From Microbacterium paraoxydans (GTDB taxonomy: Bacteria; Actinomycetota; Actinomycetes; Actinomycetales; Microbacteriaceae): DNA of 64,000 nt. The notes beneath the pieces are model-generated. The model did no database searches and had not been told where the DNA came from. It was given only the letters and a program-made list of their open reading frames with translations. Every line of letters starts with the position of its first letter. The first letter of the stretch is position 1. Below, piece by piece: positions 16,661 to 25,069 of this stretch. The stretch lies in assembly GCF_020524545.1 (NCBI RefSeq), contig NZ_JAIVLG010000001.1, positions 372,001 to 436,000 of the forward strand. The letters are read 5' to 3'. The translations under genes were made by a program, and so were the position numbers.

Positions 16661-18376
16661 GTGACACACATCTCATCCTCCGCAACCGAGACGACACGCT
16701 CGGCCCGCGAGGTCTTCACCGCGATCTCCGGCCTCGTCGTCGGCATGTTCGTCGCCGTGCTCTCGGGCACGGTCGTGTCGACCTCGATGCCCGTCATCAT
16801 CGCCGACCTCGGCGGTACCCAGTCCCAGTACACCTGGGTCATCACCGCCAGCCTGTTGGCGACCGCCGTCTCCACCCCGATCTGGGGCAAGCTCGCCGAC
16901 CTCGTCGACCGCAAGGTCCTCGTCCAGATCTCGCTGATCCTGTTCACGGTCGGCACCGTGATCGCGGGCTTCTCGACCGACACGAACATGCTCATCGCGG
17001 TCCGCGTCGTCCAGGGCATCGGCGTCGGCGGACTCATGTCGCTCGTCATGATCGCCGTGGCGCTCATCATCTCCCCGCGTGAGCGCGGCAAGTACATGGG
17101 CGTCGTCGGCGGCATCATGGCCCTCGGTACCATCGGCGGACCGCTGCTCGGCGGAGTCATCACCGACGCCTGGGGCTGGCGCGCCAACTTCTTCGTCGGT
17201 GTGCCCTTCGCGATCCTCGCTCTGGTGCTGCTGCAGTTCACCCTGCACCTGCCCAAGCCGCAGCGCGGCACCAAGGTGTCGATCGACTACTTCGGCATCG
17301 TGCTCCTCGCCGTCGGCGTCTCGACCCTGCTCATCTGGGTCTCCATGGGCGGCAACCAGTTCGACTGGGACTCGTCCACGAGCATCATGCTCGCCGTCAC
17401 CGCGGGTGTCGCGATCGTCGCGTTCATCACGGTCGAGTTCTTCGTCAAGGAACCGATCGTTCCGATGTCGCTCTTCCGCAACCGTACCTTCACCCTCTCG
17501 GTCATCGCGTCGATCGCGATCGGCGTCTCGATGTTCGCCACGTCGGTGTTCCTCGCGCAGTACTTCCAGCTCGCTCGCGGTGCCACGCCTACGGAGTCCG
17601 GCCTCATGACGATCCCGATGATCATCGGTCAGATGGGCGCGTCGATCATCATCGGCCAGCTCGTCAGCCGCTTCGGCAAGTGGAAGGGCTGGATGCTGAC
17701 CGGCTCGGTCCTCGCGACCGTGGGCGTCAGCCTCATGTCCACCCTGCGCTACGACACCCCGTTCACGTTGGTCGCCGTGTACATGTTCGTCCTCGGAGCC
17801 GGACTCGGCATGGTGATGCAGAACCTCACCCTGATCGTCCAGAACGACACCGCTCCGCAGCAGTTGGGAGCGGCCTCGTCGAACGTGAACTTCTTCCGCA
17901 CGATCGCCGGCACCATCGGCGTGACGGTGATGGGCTCGCTGCTGTCCACGAGCGTCGGCACGTACATCACGGACGGGCTCTCCGACTTCACGCCGAGCTC
18001 GCAGGAGGAGATTGATGCCCTGAAGCACCTCGCGTCGGGTGACGTTCCGAAGGTCGGGCAACTGCCGGACACGATCCGCTCGATCGTCGAGGGCGCCTAT
18101 GGCCACGGCATCGCCGATGCGTTCATCGTCGCGATCCCGCTCGCCGTGATCGCCGTCATCGCCATCGCGTTCATCAGGAACAAGCCGTTGTCGACGAAGA
18201 ACGCCGCCGAGCAGATGCTCGAGCAGGCGGAGGAGTCGGTGATCGAGGTCTCCGAGGGAGAGATCGGCGCCTCGCTCTCGACCGGAGCGATCCGGATCGA
18301 CGGCGGAGAGTCCTCGGCCTCCAAGACGGGTTCGGTGGGAGTGCTCGAACGCGAAGATCGGGACCAGGAGCGCTGA
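16661..18376 (+). CDS. MFS multidrug transporter, DHA2 (14-TM) family
   Basis: Proton-coupled efflux pump of the EmrB/QacA type, 571 residues with about 14 hydrophobic helices. Family motif A is GKLADLVDRK in the loop after helix 2, and motif C-like GGIMALGTIGGPLLGG is in helix 5. A hydrophilic C-terminal tail of about 70 residues follows the last helix. I chose GTG 16661 because GCAGGAG at 16645-16651 sits 9 nt upstream; ATG 16643 in the same frame overlaps that site. A MarR regulator starts 1 bp after its stop, so the pair is a self-regulated drug-efflux unit. Confidence 0.92.
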   Translation: MTHISSSATETTRSAREVFTAISGLVVGMFVAVLSGTVVSTSMPVIIADLGGTQSQYTWVITASLLATAVSTPIWGKLADLVDRKVLVQISLILFTVGTVIAGFSTDTNMLIAVRVVQGIGVGGLMSLVMIAVALIISPRERGKYMGVVGGIMALGTIGGPLLGGVITDAWGWRANFFVGVPFAILALVLLQFTLHLPKPQRGTKVSIDYFGIVLLAVGVSTLLIWVSMGGNQFDWDSSTSIMLAVTAGVAIVAFITVEFFVKEPIVPMSLFRNRTFTLSVIASIAIGVSMFATSVFLAQYFQLARGATPTESGLMTIPMIIGQMGASIIIGQLVSRFGKWKGWMLTGSVLATVGVSLMSTLRYDTPFTLVAVYMFVLGAGLGMVMQNLTLIVQNDTAPQQLGAASSNVNFFRTIAGTIGVTVMGSLLSTSVGTYITDGLSDFTPSSQEEIDALKHLASGDVPKVGQLPDTIRSIVEGAYGHGIADAFIVAIPLAVIAVIAIAFIRNKPLSTKNAAEQMLEQAEESVIEVSEGEIGASLSTGAIRIDGGESSASKTGSVGVLEREDRDQER

Positions 18377-18377
18377 C

Positions 18378-18833
18378 ATGTCGGCCCCGGGAGCGGTCGC
18401 TTCGATGGACGTCGACAGTGCCCTCGGCGATCTCCAAGCGCACCTGAACCTCATCTTCGCGCGGACCAGGTCGCTGTGGAAGGAGTCTGCCGCTCGAGTC
18501 CACCCCGAGCTGCAGGTCGGCGGCTACAAGCTGCTGACGTTCATCGATCGAGCGGGCACGGCCAACGCGCACGAGCTCGCCGACCGGTTCGAGATGGACA
18601 AGTCGGTCATCAGCCGTCAGGTGCGGATGCTGGAGGAGCTGGGGCTCCTCGAGTCCCGGCCGGATGAGCGCGACGGGCGGCTTCGGGTGCTGACGGTCAC
18701 GGCCGGCGCATGCGTGGCGCTCGCGGAGGTCCGCCGCGAGTATGGCACCCGCCTCCAAGCCGTGATCGACGAGCTCACCCCCGAGGAGATCCGCGCCGCG
18801 TCCAAGGTCTTCCGGCTGCTCGCAGAAGTGTGA
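18378..18833 (+). CDS. MarR family transcriptional regulator
   Basis: 151-residue winged-helix regulator. The recognition region NAHELADRFEMDKSVISRQVRMLEELGLL (about residues 58-86) is followed by the DERDGR wing. It lies 1 bp after the MFS pump and probably controls it through the palindromes at 16592-16637. A strong terminator hairpin follows. It is a paralogue of the MarR protein encoded at 19742: the two share the opening LxRIFARxR-type helix, the position of HPELQ/HPDLQ and DKSxxSRQVR. Confidence 0.93.
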   Translation: MSAPGAVASMDVDSALGDLQAHLNLIFARTRSLWKESAARVHPELQVGGYKLLTFIDRAGTANAHELADRFEMDKSVISRQVRMLEELGLLESRPDERDGRLRVLTVTAGACVALAEVRREYGTRLQAVIDELTPEEIRAASKVFRLLAEV

Positions 18834-18836
18834 GCC

Positions 18837-18870
18837 GAAGCCCCGCTGTCACGTTCGACAGCGGGGCTTC
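18837..18870 (+). terminator. Strong terminator hairpin after marR-type gene
   Basis: GAAGCCCCGCTGTC (18837-18850) and GACAGCGGGGCTTC (18857-18870) form a perfect 14-bp stem with a 6-nt loop, 4 bp after the stop codon. Confidence 0.85.
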
Positions 18871-18884
18871 GCCGTACACTGGCG
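18867..18884 (+). repeat. 18-bp direct repeat, copy 1 (carries a -10 element)
   Basis: CTTCGCCGTACACTGGCG here recurs exactly at 19721-19738, where its TACACT is the -10 of the second marR-type gene. Here no start codon follows at the leaderless distance. Confidence 0.8.
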
Positions 18885-19112
18885 TTTTCTCGCGATCCCT
18901 GGTGGGGCTCGCAACCGTGCCCGACGGATTCTCCGAGGCAACAGCGGTGACATCCGGGGTTGGGTGTTCGTCACGCTGATGACGGGAGCTATGCCCTGGT
19001 CGACGTCACACCGATTCAGGAGGGTCTTCCTTTGTCGTCGCTCTGCACACCCTAGTCACCGCCGTCGCCATCGTCTTCGCCCTCCGCCCTTCATCCGGTG
19101 ATGAGGAACTCG
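18885..19112 (+). other. Gene-poor interval with a possible decayed leader and gene start
   Basis: No convincing gene. An AGGAGGG at 19019-19025 is followed by a short open frame reading VVALHTLVTAVAIVFALRP and stopping near 19160, which looks like a lone transmembrane helix without a proper start codon. The preceding 150 bases are rich in potential GC stems. It could be a decayed transporter gene with its leader, but I match it to no family. Confidence 0.3.
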
Positions 19113-19688
19113 TCAGCCTCCGGGGCAATCACAGGGGCTACCGCTATAGCACTGGCAGATAGGGGCGGGGTAGTCGACGGCGGTGACCTCGCGCCGCACG
19201 TCGAGCTCGTCGAGCTCATATATGCGGTCGAAGCGCTCGAGCTGCGGGCTGTCACCGCAGGTTGCGGGTGTGGTGACGATGCGATCCCGAGTTTTCGGAA
19301 ACGTCAGCGTGAAGCAGACCGCGGCAGACTGCTGGTCGTAGGTCCACCCGCCCCCTGTCGTCGCCCCGCCTGATGTGAGCAGTGTGAGGGCGGGGCCTTC
19401 GATCGCGTCGCTGATATTCAGAAGGAGCTCTCTGTCGCCGTTGTACTCCGGGGGTATCCCCTGGCGGGCATCCGCGAAGTACCCGAGCGCGATGATCGTT
19501 GTTTCAGGATCCGCGACGATGTCGTCGCGGTATTCCCAGAGGTCGTCCTGGATCCGCTCGACGGAAGATGCGGTTGAGATCTGAAGGAGGTCCGTGATGC
19601 TGGGCCCGCACGCGGTGAGCGCGAGCGCCGCGACCACGGCGGTAGCCGCTGCGGCGACGCTGCGGCGCAGGTGATGCGCAATGCTCAT
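19113..19688 (-). CDS. Secreted lipoprotein, function unknown
   Basis: 191 residues. I chose ATG 19688: the protein then begins MSIAHHLRRSVAAAATAV and reaches lipobox LTAC at about residue 28, whereas longer versions bury the signal peptide. The mature part has a mixed composition with several Cys in the last third (TCGDS, ICQCYSGSPCDC) that may form disulfides near the C-terminus. No known family is recognised. Start codon and the -10 TACTGT (minus strand 19700-19695) are leaderless-spaced, back to back with the second marR-type promoter. Confidence 0.75.
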   Translation of the reverse strand: MSIAHHLRRSVAAAATAVVAALALTACGPSITDLLQISTASSVERIQDDLWEYRDDIVADPETTIIALGYFADARQGIPPEYNGDRELLLNISDAIEGPALTLLTSGGATTGGGWTYDQQSAAVCFTLTFPKTRDRIVTTPATCGDSPQLERFDRIYELDELDVRREVTAVDYPAPICQCYSGSPCDCPGG

Positions 19689-19741
19689 GGTGGGACAGTA
19701 GCGCACCGGCCGGCCATCTCCTTCGCCGTACACTGGCGAGC
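19689..19741. promoter_or_regulatory. Divergent leaderless promoters (lipoprotein and second marR-type gene)
   Basis: Minus strand: TACTGT at 19700-19695, 6 nt before ATG 19688. Plus strand: TACACT at 19729-19734, 7 nt before ATG 19742, inside repeat CTTCGCCGTACACTGGCG (19721-19738). Neither gene has a Shine-Dalgarno site. Confidence 0.6.
19721..19738 (+). repeat. 18-bp direct repeat, copy 2
   Basis: Exact copy of 18867-18884. It brackets an 836-bp segment containing the minus-strand lipoprotein gene and the gene-poor interval. Confidence 0.8.
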
Positions 19742-20239
19742 ATGAGCGCCTCCTCCGACGCCCCCGCCGAGACCCCTGCATCCGACGCCGAGGCGGAACT
19801 GCTGGGAGACGCGGACCTCGACCACGCGGTCACCAGGGTCGAACAGGAACTCGGACGGCTCTTCGCGCGGATCCGAGTGAGCTGGCGTGAGGCCGCAGCC
19901 ACCGTGCACCCCGACCTGCAGCCGCTCGGCTACCAGGTGCTCACCTCCATCGCGACGGGCAAGGCGACCTCGGCCGGAGCGATCATCGAACGCCTGCAGA
20001 CCGACAAGTCGGCCGTGAGCCGCCAGGTACGCCAGCTCGAACAGCTGGGACTCGTCGAGAGCATCCCGGATCCGGAGGACCGCCGGGCGCGCGTCCTCGT
20101 GGCCACCGACCTCGCGCAGGAGCGGGTCGCGCTCGCGCGTTCCCAGTACGAGGGGCGCATCGGGGAGCGGTTGCGCAAGTGGACGGCAGCCGACCTCGAC
20201 CACTTCGCGGACCTGCTCGCGGGGCTCGGCGGGAGCTGA
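19742..20239 (+). CDS. MarR family transcriptional regulator
   Basis: 165 residues: about 35 residues of acidic, alanine-rich N-terminus, then a MarR winged helix with SAGAIIERLQTDKSAVSRQVRQLEQLGLV and a PEDRRAR wing. Leaderless promoter directly upstream. The old yellow enzyme gene begins 38 bp downstream on the same strand, so the pair probably forms an electrophile- or quinone-responsive unit, as MarR/NemR-type regulators often do. No clear operator palindrome is seen in the short promoter. Confidence 0.92.
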   Translation: MSASSDAPAETPASDAEAELLGDADLDHAVTRVEQELGRLFARIRVSWREAAATVHPDLQPLGYQVLTSIATGKATSAGAIIERLQTDKSAVSRQVRQLEQLGLVESIPDPEDRRARVLVATDLAQERVALARSQYEGRIGERLRKWTAADLDHFADLLAGLGGS

Positions 20240-20277
20240 GGGGAATACGGGGAGCGCTCCGGGCCTTACCTCCCACT

Positions 20278-21366
20278 GTGAATCTCTACGAACCGGCCCG
20301 CTTCGGCGCCCTCCCGCTGACCAATCGCGTCGTCATGGCGCCGCTCACCCGCACGCGCGCAGACGACGACGGTGTGCCGACCGCGACGATGGCGGAGTAC
20401 TACCGGCAGCGGGCGGGGCAGGGGCTGATCATCTCCGAGGGCACGTGGCCTGTGCTCGAGGGCAAGTCCTACCCTGGGCAGCCGGGCATCGTCACACCCG
20501 CACAGATCGAGGCGTGGAAGGGGATCACCGCGGAGGTGCATGACGCCGGAGGGGCCATCGTCATGCAGCTCATGCACGGAGGTCGTGTGGGTCACCCCGC
20601 GATCTCGGGGGAGCCCCGGGTCGTCGCTCCCAGCGCGCTCGCCGCACCGGGTCAGACGCGCACGCCCGCGGGCAAGGCCGATCTGCCCGTCGCCCACGCC
20701 CTCACGCTGGACGAGATCCCCGAGGTCGTCGAGCAGTTCGCTCAGGCCGCACGCAACGCGATCGCGGCCGGCTTCGACGGCGTCGAGGTGCACGGCGCCA
20801 ACGGCTACCTGGTGCACGAGTTCCTCTCGCCGGTGTCGAACGTCCGCGACGACGAGTACGGCGGGTCACCCGAGAACCGGGCACGTTTCGCGATCGAGGT
20901 CGTTGCGGCCGTCGTCGCCGCCGTCGGAGCCGACCGTACCGGCATCCGTCTCTCGCCGCAGCACAACATCCAGGGTGTGCTGGAAGAGGACGACGCCGAC
21001 GTTCGCGCAACCTACACAGCCGTCGCCGAGGGGCTCGCGCCGCTCGGTCTCGCCTTCCTCGACGTCCTCAACGCCGATCCTGCGGGCGAGCTCGTGCAGC
21101 ACATCCGCCGCACGGCGGGCGCACCGTTGATCGTCAACACCGGCTTCGCGATCGAGACGACGCGGGAAGCCGCGGAGGCACTCGTGGCCGACGGCATCGC
21201 CGATGCGGTGGCTGTCGGACGTCCGGTGATCGCCAATCCCGACCTGGTCGAGCGCTGGCGTCAGGATGCCGCGCTCAACGAACCCCGGCCCGAGCTGTTC
21301 TACGGCCGGACGGCGGAGGGATACACCGACTACCCGTCGCTGGAGTCGGTGCGCGTCGGGGCTTGA
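20278..21366 (+). CDS. Alkene reductase / NADH:flavin oxidoreductase (old yellow enzyme family)
   Basis: FMN-dependent ene-reductase of 362 residues forming one TIM barrel. The start MNLYEPARFGALPLTNRVVMAPLTR is the classical OYE N-terminus; I chose GTG 20278 for this reason because the upstream extension overlaps the MarR gene. Family motifs visible are the FMN-site QLMHGGRVGHP, the substrate His/Asn-region VEVHGANGYLVHEFLSP and the phosphate-binding loop NTGF...VAVGRP near the C-terminus. It reduces activated C=C bonds of enones and nitro compounds. Likely co-expressed with the upstream MarR regulator. Confidence 0.93.
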   Translation: MNLYEPARFGALPLTNRVVMAPLTRTRADDDGVPTATMAEYYRQRAGQGLIISEGTWPVLEGKSYPGQPGIVTPAQIEAWKGITAEVHDAGGAIVMQLMHGGRVGHPAISGEPRVVAPSALAAPGQTRTPAGKADLPVAHALTLDEIPEVVEQFAQAARNAIAAGFDGVEVHGANGYLVHEFLSPVSNVRDDEYGGSPENRARFAIEVVAAVVAAVGADRTGIRLSPQHNIQGVLEEDDADVRATYTAVAEGLAPLGLAFLDVLNADPAGELVQHIRRTAGAPLIVNTGFAIETTREAAEALVADGIADAVAVGRPVIANPDLVERWRQDAALNEPRPELFYGRTAEGYTDYPSLESVRVGA

Positions 21367-21438
21367 CCGGCGTCAGCGGAATCGGGGGCCCGCGATCCGG
21401 TGTCGCGTGCCCCCGACCGCAGCGTTCGTGGGAGCCGG

Positions 21439-21645
21439 TCAGTCGTCGGTGTGGAAACCGGCCGCCTTGTGCGTGCCGTCGCAGAAGGGCTTGAGTGCGG
21501 AAAGGCCGCAGCGGCAGAGGGCTACGGTCCGGCGGTGCGGCGCGATCGGATCGCCCTCGACGGTGTGCACCTCGATGTCGCCCCGCACCAGCAGCGGGCC
21601 ATCGGGGTACGGCGTGATCGTCACAGGCTCTCGTGCGGCGCTCAT
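21439..21645 (-). CDS. CDGSH iron-sulfur domain protein
   Basis: 68-residue [2Fe-2S] protein. The ligand motif is CRCGLSALKPFCDGTH (residues 44-59): three Cys and one His, matching C-X-C-X2-S-X3-P-X-C-D-G-T-H. CDGSH/mitoNEET proteins carry a redox-active, transferable cluster. The ATG at 21645 overlaps the stop of the upstream iron-containing redox enzyme gene (ATGA), so the two are coupled and probably act together in electron transfer. Confidence 0.93.
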   Translation of the reverse strand: MSAAREPVTITPYPDGPLLVRGDIEVHTVEGDPIAPHRRTVALCRCGLSALKPFCDGTHKAAGFHTDD

Positions 21646-22682
21646 GCGCCCACCTGCTGTCGGAGCGCGGAGGCTCCCGCCGTCCAGGCCTCCAGCGTCG
21701 CGGCGCCACCCCAGCCGTCCACGGTCAGGCAGGCCGCGGCCCCGAACATGATGTCGGGCAGCATCTCCGGATGGTCTTCGGCGAGGCTGCCCGCAAGGTC
21801 GCGGGCAGCGATCTGCTCGTGTACCGCATCCGCTTCCACGTGCTCGTCGAAGTACGCCGTCACCTCGGCATCGAAGCCCAGACGACGCAGGCCGTCGGCG
21901 TACAGCCGGCACGGGATGGAGGAGGTCATCTCGTAGGCCGCCAGGTGCCCGACGATCGCGCCCACCAGGCGGCGGTTGAGGCCGAACAGCGACATCATGT
22001 TCAGCGAGGCGAGGGTGAGAGCCGACAGGTCGTCGACGTACGCGCCATAGGTCGTGTCGAGACCCGCGGCTTCCATCGCACGAGCGAAGAGCGCGGCGTG
22101 AACGCGCTGTGGACGCCCGCCCCCGTACTCGTCGGCTTGGATCTCGACCAGTGCGGCCTTGGCGCGACCGTCCAGCCGCGGGATCGCCCACGAGTGCGGG
22201 TCGGCCTCGCGCAGCGTGTAGGCCGAGCGTTGGATGAGCATCTCCCTCGCCTGCTCCTCGGTGGCCTTCTTCACGAAGTAGCGCGAGAGGCTCGGCCCGC
22301 TCTCTGCTTCGGCAAGGGCGAAGAGGGCGCGGCCGACGGCATCCACGGTCGGGTCCGGCAACGCCGGTGTCGGAATGCACGCACGGAGGGACTCCTCGAA
22401 CGCCGCCTCGAGGACCTGTCTGGTCCGCAAGAGTGTCGGGTCCCATTCGAGGTCGGCATCCAGCTGTGGCAGTGAGCCGTACGCGGAGGCGTAGAGGACG
22501 AACAGCGCGAGCTGGATGTCGTCGTCGCGCACGATGTCGGTGCTCGTCGCTGCGGCGTCGATGGCGAGCGCGGTGTGATCGGACGCGGTGCCTTCCGTGA
22601 GGTGCGCGATGACCGCGCGGCTCACCGGGCCGCGATCACGGAAGGCGAGCGAGGTGGGGGAGACGAGGGTGGATGCGGTCAT
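21642..22682 (-). CDS. Iron-containing redox enzyme family protein (heme-oxygenase-like fold)
   Basis: 346 residues, all-helical, resembling the heme-oxygenase-like diiron oxidase (HDO) superfamily. Candidate iron ligands are Glu/His pairs in the C-terminal half, including YFDEHVEADAVHEQ (about residue 280) and the mid-protein SRYFVKKATEEQA region. It is the partner of the overlapping CDGSH gene, which could supply electrons. A GAGGAG ribosome binding site precedes the ATG. Reactions catalysed by this superfamily range from N-oxygenation to desaturation; the substrate is unknown here. Confidence 0.82.
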   Translation of the reverse strand: MTASTLVSPTSLAFRDRGPVSRAVIAHLTEGTASDHTALAIDAAATSTDIVRDDDIQLALFVLYASAYGSLPQLDADLEWDPTLLRTRQVLEAAFEESLRACIPTPALPDPTVDAVGRALFALAEAESGPSLSRYFVKKATEEQAREMLIQRSAYTLREADPHSWAIPRLDGRAKAALVEIQADEYGGGRPQRVHAALFARAMEAAGLDTTYGAYVDDLSALTLASLNMMSLFGLNRRLVGAIVGHLAAYEMTSSIPCRLYADGLRRLGFDAEVTAYFDEHVEADAVHEQIAARDLAGSLAEDHPEMLPDIMFGAAACLTVDGWGGAATLEAWTAGASALRQQVGA

Positions 22683-22773
22683 GGGGCGAGCTCCTCACGG
22701 TGGGGGGACACCAGCATCCTGCGTGCAAACCCGTGACAGATACAGGGACTTGACGCGGAACCGCTTGCGTCCC

Positions 22774-23628
22774 CTAGGGGCAGGTCTCGGACGTGTACCC
22801 GTCGTCGGCGGGCGTGAGGAGAGCACGGTCGCGGAGGATCATCGAGGCGGGTGCGTCGCTGTCGGTACACATCTCCGTGAACGGGCGGGGGAGTTCGTCC
22901 GTGTACTCGATGTCGATGACGTGTTCGCCATAGACCGCGGTGTACGCGCCGCACTCCCGATAGGCCGCGCATTCCTCGGTGATCGCGAAGTCGAAGCCGG
23001 CGCGCTCGTGCAGCGCGACAGCGTCTTCCGCGGCGTTCTTCTGGCCCGCCGCGAGCCCCGCCGTGTGGGCGGCCTCGACGTACAGGGTCGCGAGCGCGAG
23101 ATTGTCCTCGAACGAGAGTGCGCCGTCCGACCGCGAGTAGGAGTCGAGGTTGTCGAACTCCACCGCGTCGAAACCGGACTCGGCGCACCCCTCGATCCAC
23201 GCGGTCACGGTGTCGGCGATCCGCTCGCGACGCTCGGCGTTCGCGGTGTCGAGCAGAGCCTCATCCGGCCAGTCCGGATCGACCACGAGCACATCGTCGT
23301 GGCGCAGCAGGAGGTCGTCGGGCCAGGATCCGAGCTCATCCGGTTGCGTCTGGAAACCGTTGAGGTAGCAGATCGAGTACACGCCGGGTGCGGGATCGGC
23401 GCCTCGGTCGCGTCCGACGATGCCGACGTCCGGGGCGGGGTCGTACGCGCCGCCCAACTGGTAGTCAGGAACAGCGCCGGCCGACGGAAGCAGACGAACA
23501 CTCTCGGTGGCCGGAGAGACCGGAGCGGCTGTGCATGCGCCGAGCGCGAGCACGAGTGTCGCGGCGGCGGAGAGCAGTGCGCTTCGGCGCAACCGAGCGT
23601 CGGGTCTGCGCGGCTGCATCGACCGCAT
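22774..23628 (-). CDS. Secreted lipoprotein with GH114-type (endo-alpha-1,4-polygalactosaminidase-like) domain
   Basis: 284 residues. Signal peptide with lipobox LGAC near residue 32, then a TIM-barrel domain with PDYQLGGAYDP, YSICYLNGFQTQP and the acidic motif GFDAVEFDNLDSYSRSDG, which matches the GH114/TM1410 family catalytic region. The family cleaves galactosaminogalactan or related aminosugar polymers. The start ATG 23628 overlaps the stop of the MFS gene (TGATG), so it is co-transcribed with that pump; ATG 23619 is an alternative. Confidence 0.85.
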   Translation of the reverse strand: MRSMQPRRPDARLRRSALLSAAATLVLALGACTAAPVSPATESVRLLPSAGAVPDYQLGGAYDPAPDVGIVGRDRGADPAPGVYSICYLNGFQTQPDELGSWPDDLLLRHDDVLVVDPDWPDEALLDTANAERRERIADTVTAWIEGCAESGFDAVEFDNLDSYSRSDGALSFEDNLALATLYVEAAHTAGLAAGQKNAAEDAVALHERAGFDFAITEECAAYRECGAYTAVYGEHVIDIEYTDELPRPFTEMCTDSDAPASMILRDRALLTPADDGYTSETCP

Positions 23629-25025
23629 CAATGCGGGTCCGTGCCGGACGCGGCGAGGTCGGCAGGCACCGGCTCGGCCGGATTGCGACGGATGCCGATC
23701 CACGACACCACGCCGCCGATCACGAGCAGCGCCGCGGTGACCCACGCCGCACTGTGGAATCCGTCGAGGTCGAGTTGGCCGCCCACGATGGTGGAGAGCA
23801 TCGCCACCACGAGCAACCCGGCGACGCGGGACACGGCGTTGTTCACGGCCGAGGCGATACCGGAGTGGTTCTCGTCGATCGCACCGAGGATCGCCGCAGT
23901 CAGCGGAGCCACGGTGAGGGACAGCCCGACACCCATCACGATCATCGCGGGCAACACCTGCCACCAGTAGTCGAAATCGGCGGCGACGGACAGGAGCATC
24001 AGCGCGCCGACGGCCATGATCAGGGGGCCGACCGTCATGAAGATGCGGGGACCCCATCTGCCCGCCCAGCGACCGGCCCGCGAACTGACCAGGATCATCA
24101 GGATCGTCATCGGCAGGCTCGCGAGACCGGCCGCTGTCGCGCTGAGCCCGGCGCCCTGCTGCAGATAGACGCCCACGACGAAGCCGTTGAGCGACAGGGC
24201 GGCGTACACGAAGAGCGTGGCCAGGTTCCCCCATCCGAAGTCGCGCACGCGGAAAAGCCACAGCGGCATGAGCGGGGAGGCGGAGTGCTGCTGACGCCAC
24301 AGGAACAGCCCGAACAGCGCGGCGCCGGCGACGGCGGGAACCCAGATGGCCGGCGACTGCCAACCCATGTTGGGCTGCTCGATCAGCGCGAACACCACGG
24401 CGCCGAGGCCGATCGCGCACAGGGCACCGCTCCACCAGTCGACCTTGATGCCGCGCGGATGCTCCGGCAGATGCAGACGGGCCAGCAGGAACAGGGTGAC
24501 CGCGATGGGCACGACGTTGATGAGGAAGACGAACCGCCAGGAGATGAAGTCGACGAAGAGACCGCCCAGCAGCGGCCCGACCAGTTGCGCGCCCGTCGTG
24601 AACGCGGTCCACACCCCGATGGCCCGGGCCTGGGTGTCGGCGCGCATGGTGGCGGTGATCAGTGCGAGCGAACTCGGGACCAGCAGCGCTCCGGCGGCGC
24701 CCTGCGCGGCCCGGGCGACGATCAGCATGAGCGGGTCGATGGCGGCGGCGACCGCGATGGAGGCGATGCCGAACGCGATCAGCCCCACGCGCATCACGAG
24801 GACTCGTCCGTACGCGTCGGAGACGGATCCCGCGAGCAGGATCAGGGCGCTCAAGGTGATCAGATACGCGTCGACCACCCACTGCTGCATCGTGATGCCG
24901 CCGCCGAGTTCACGGCTGATCGCCGGCAGCGCGACGTTCACGACCGTTCCGTCGAGGAACGTCACGAACGAAGCGAGCACGGCGATCGAGATCACGAGGC
25001 GCTGGAGAGGGGCGAAGGATGCCAC
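23628..25025 (-). CDS. MFS transporter, DHA2 family
   Basis: 465 residues with about 14 hydrophobic helices, typical of QacA/EmrB-type pumps. Helix 1 carries FLDGTVVNVALPAI, the well-known DHA2 motif, and motif A-like SVSDAYGRVLVM follows helix 2. Starts at GTG 25025 with a TAAGGT -10 six nt upstream (leaderless). It is first in a pair with the GH114-type lipoprotein, an unusual partnership. Substrate unknown; drug efflux or lipid/aminosugar export are both possible. Confidence 0.92.
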   Translation of the reverse strand: MASFAPLQRLVISIAVLASFVTFLDGTVVNVALPAISRELGGGITMQQWVVDAYLITLSALILLAGSVSDAYGRVLVMRVGLIAFGIASIAVAAAIDPLMLIVARAAQGAAGALLVPSSLALITATMRADTQARAIGVWTAFTTGAQLVGPLLGGLFVDFISWRFVFLINVVPIAVTLFLLARLHLPEHPRGIKVDWWSGALCAIGLGAVVFALIEQPNMGWQSPAIWVPAVAGAALFGLFLWRQQHSASPLMPLWLFRVRDFGWGNLATLFVYAALSLNGFVVGVYLQQGAGLSATAAGLASLPMTILMILVSSRAGRWAGRWGPRIFMTVGPLIMAVGALMLLSVAADFDYWWQVLPAMIVMGVGLSLTVAPLTAAILGAIDENHSGIASAVNNAVSRVAGLLVVAMLSTIVGGQLDLDGFHSAAWVTAALLVIGGVVSWIGIRRNPAEPVPADLAASGTDPH

Positions 25026-25069
25026 AGGCCGACCTTACTCCCGGTGGCCGACGTCGGGGTCGTCGCAGG

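Noticed and set aside
16673..18454. 593-codon minus-strand frame opposite the MFS gene
   Set aside because: Asp/Arg/His-rich shadow of a high-GC membrane-protein gene.
18885..19030. Possible fluoride, TPP, ykoY or c-di-AMP riboswitch
   Set aside because: Some local strings resemble these, but the conserved cores are not present in order.
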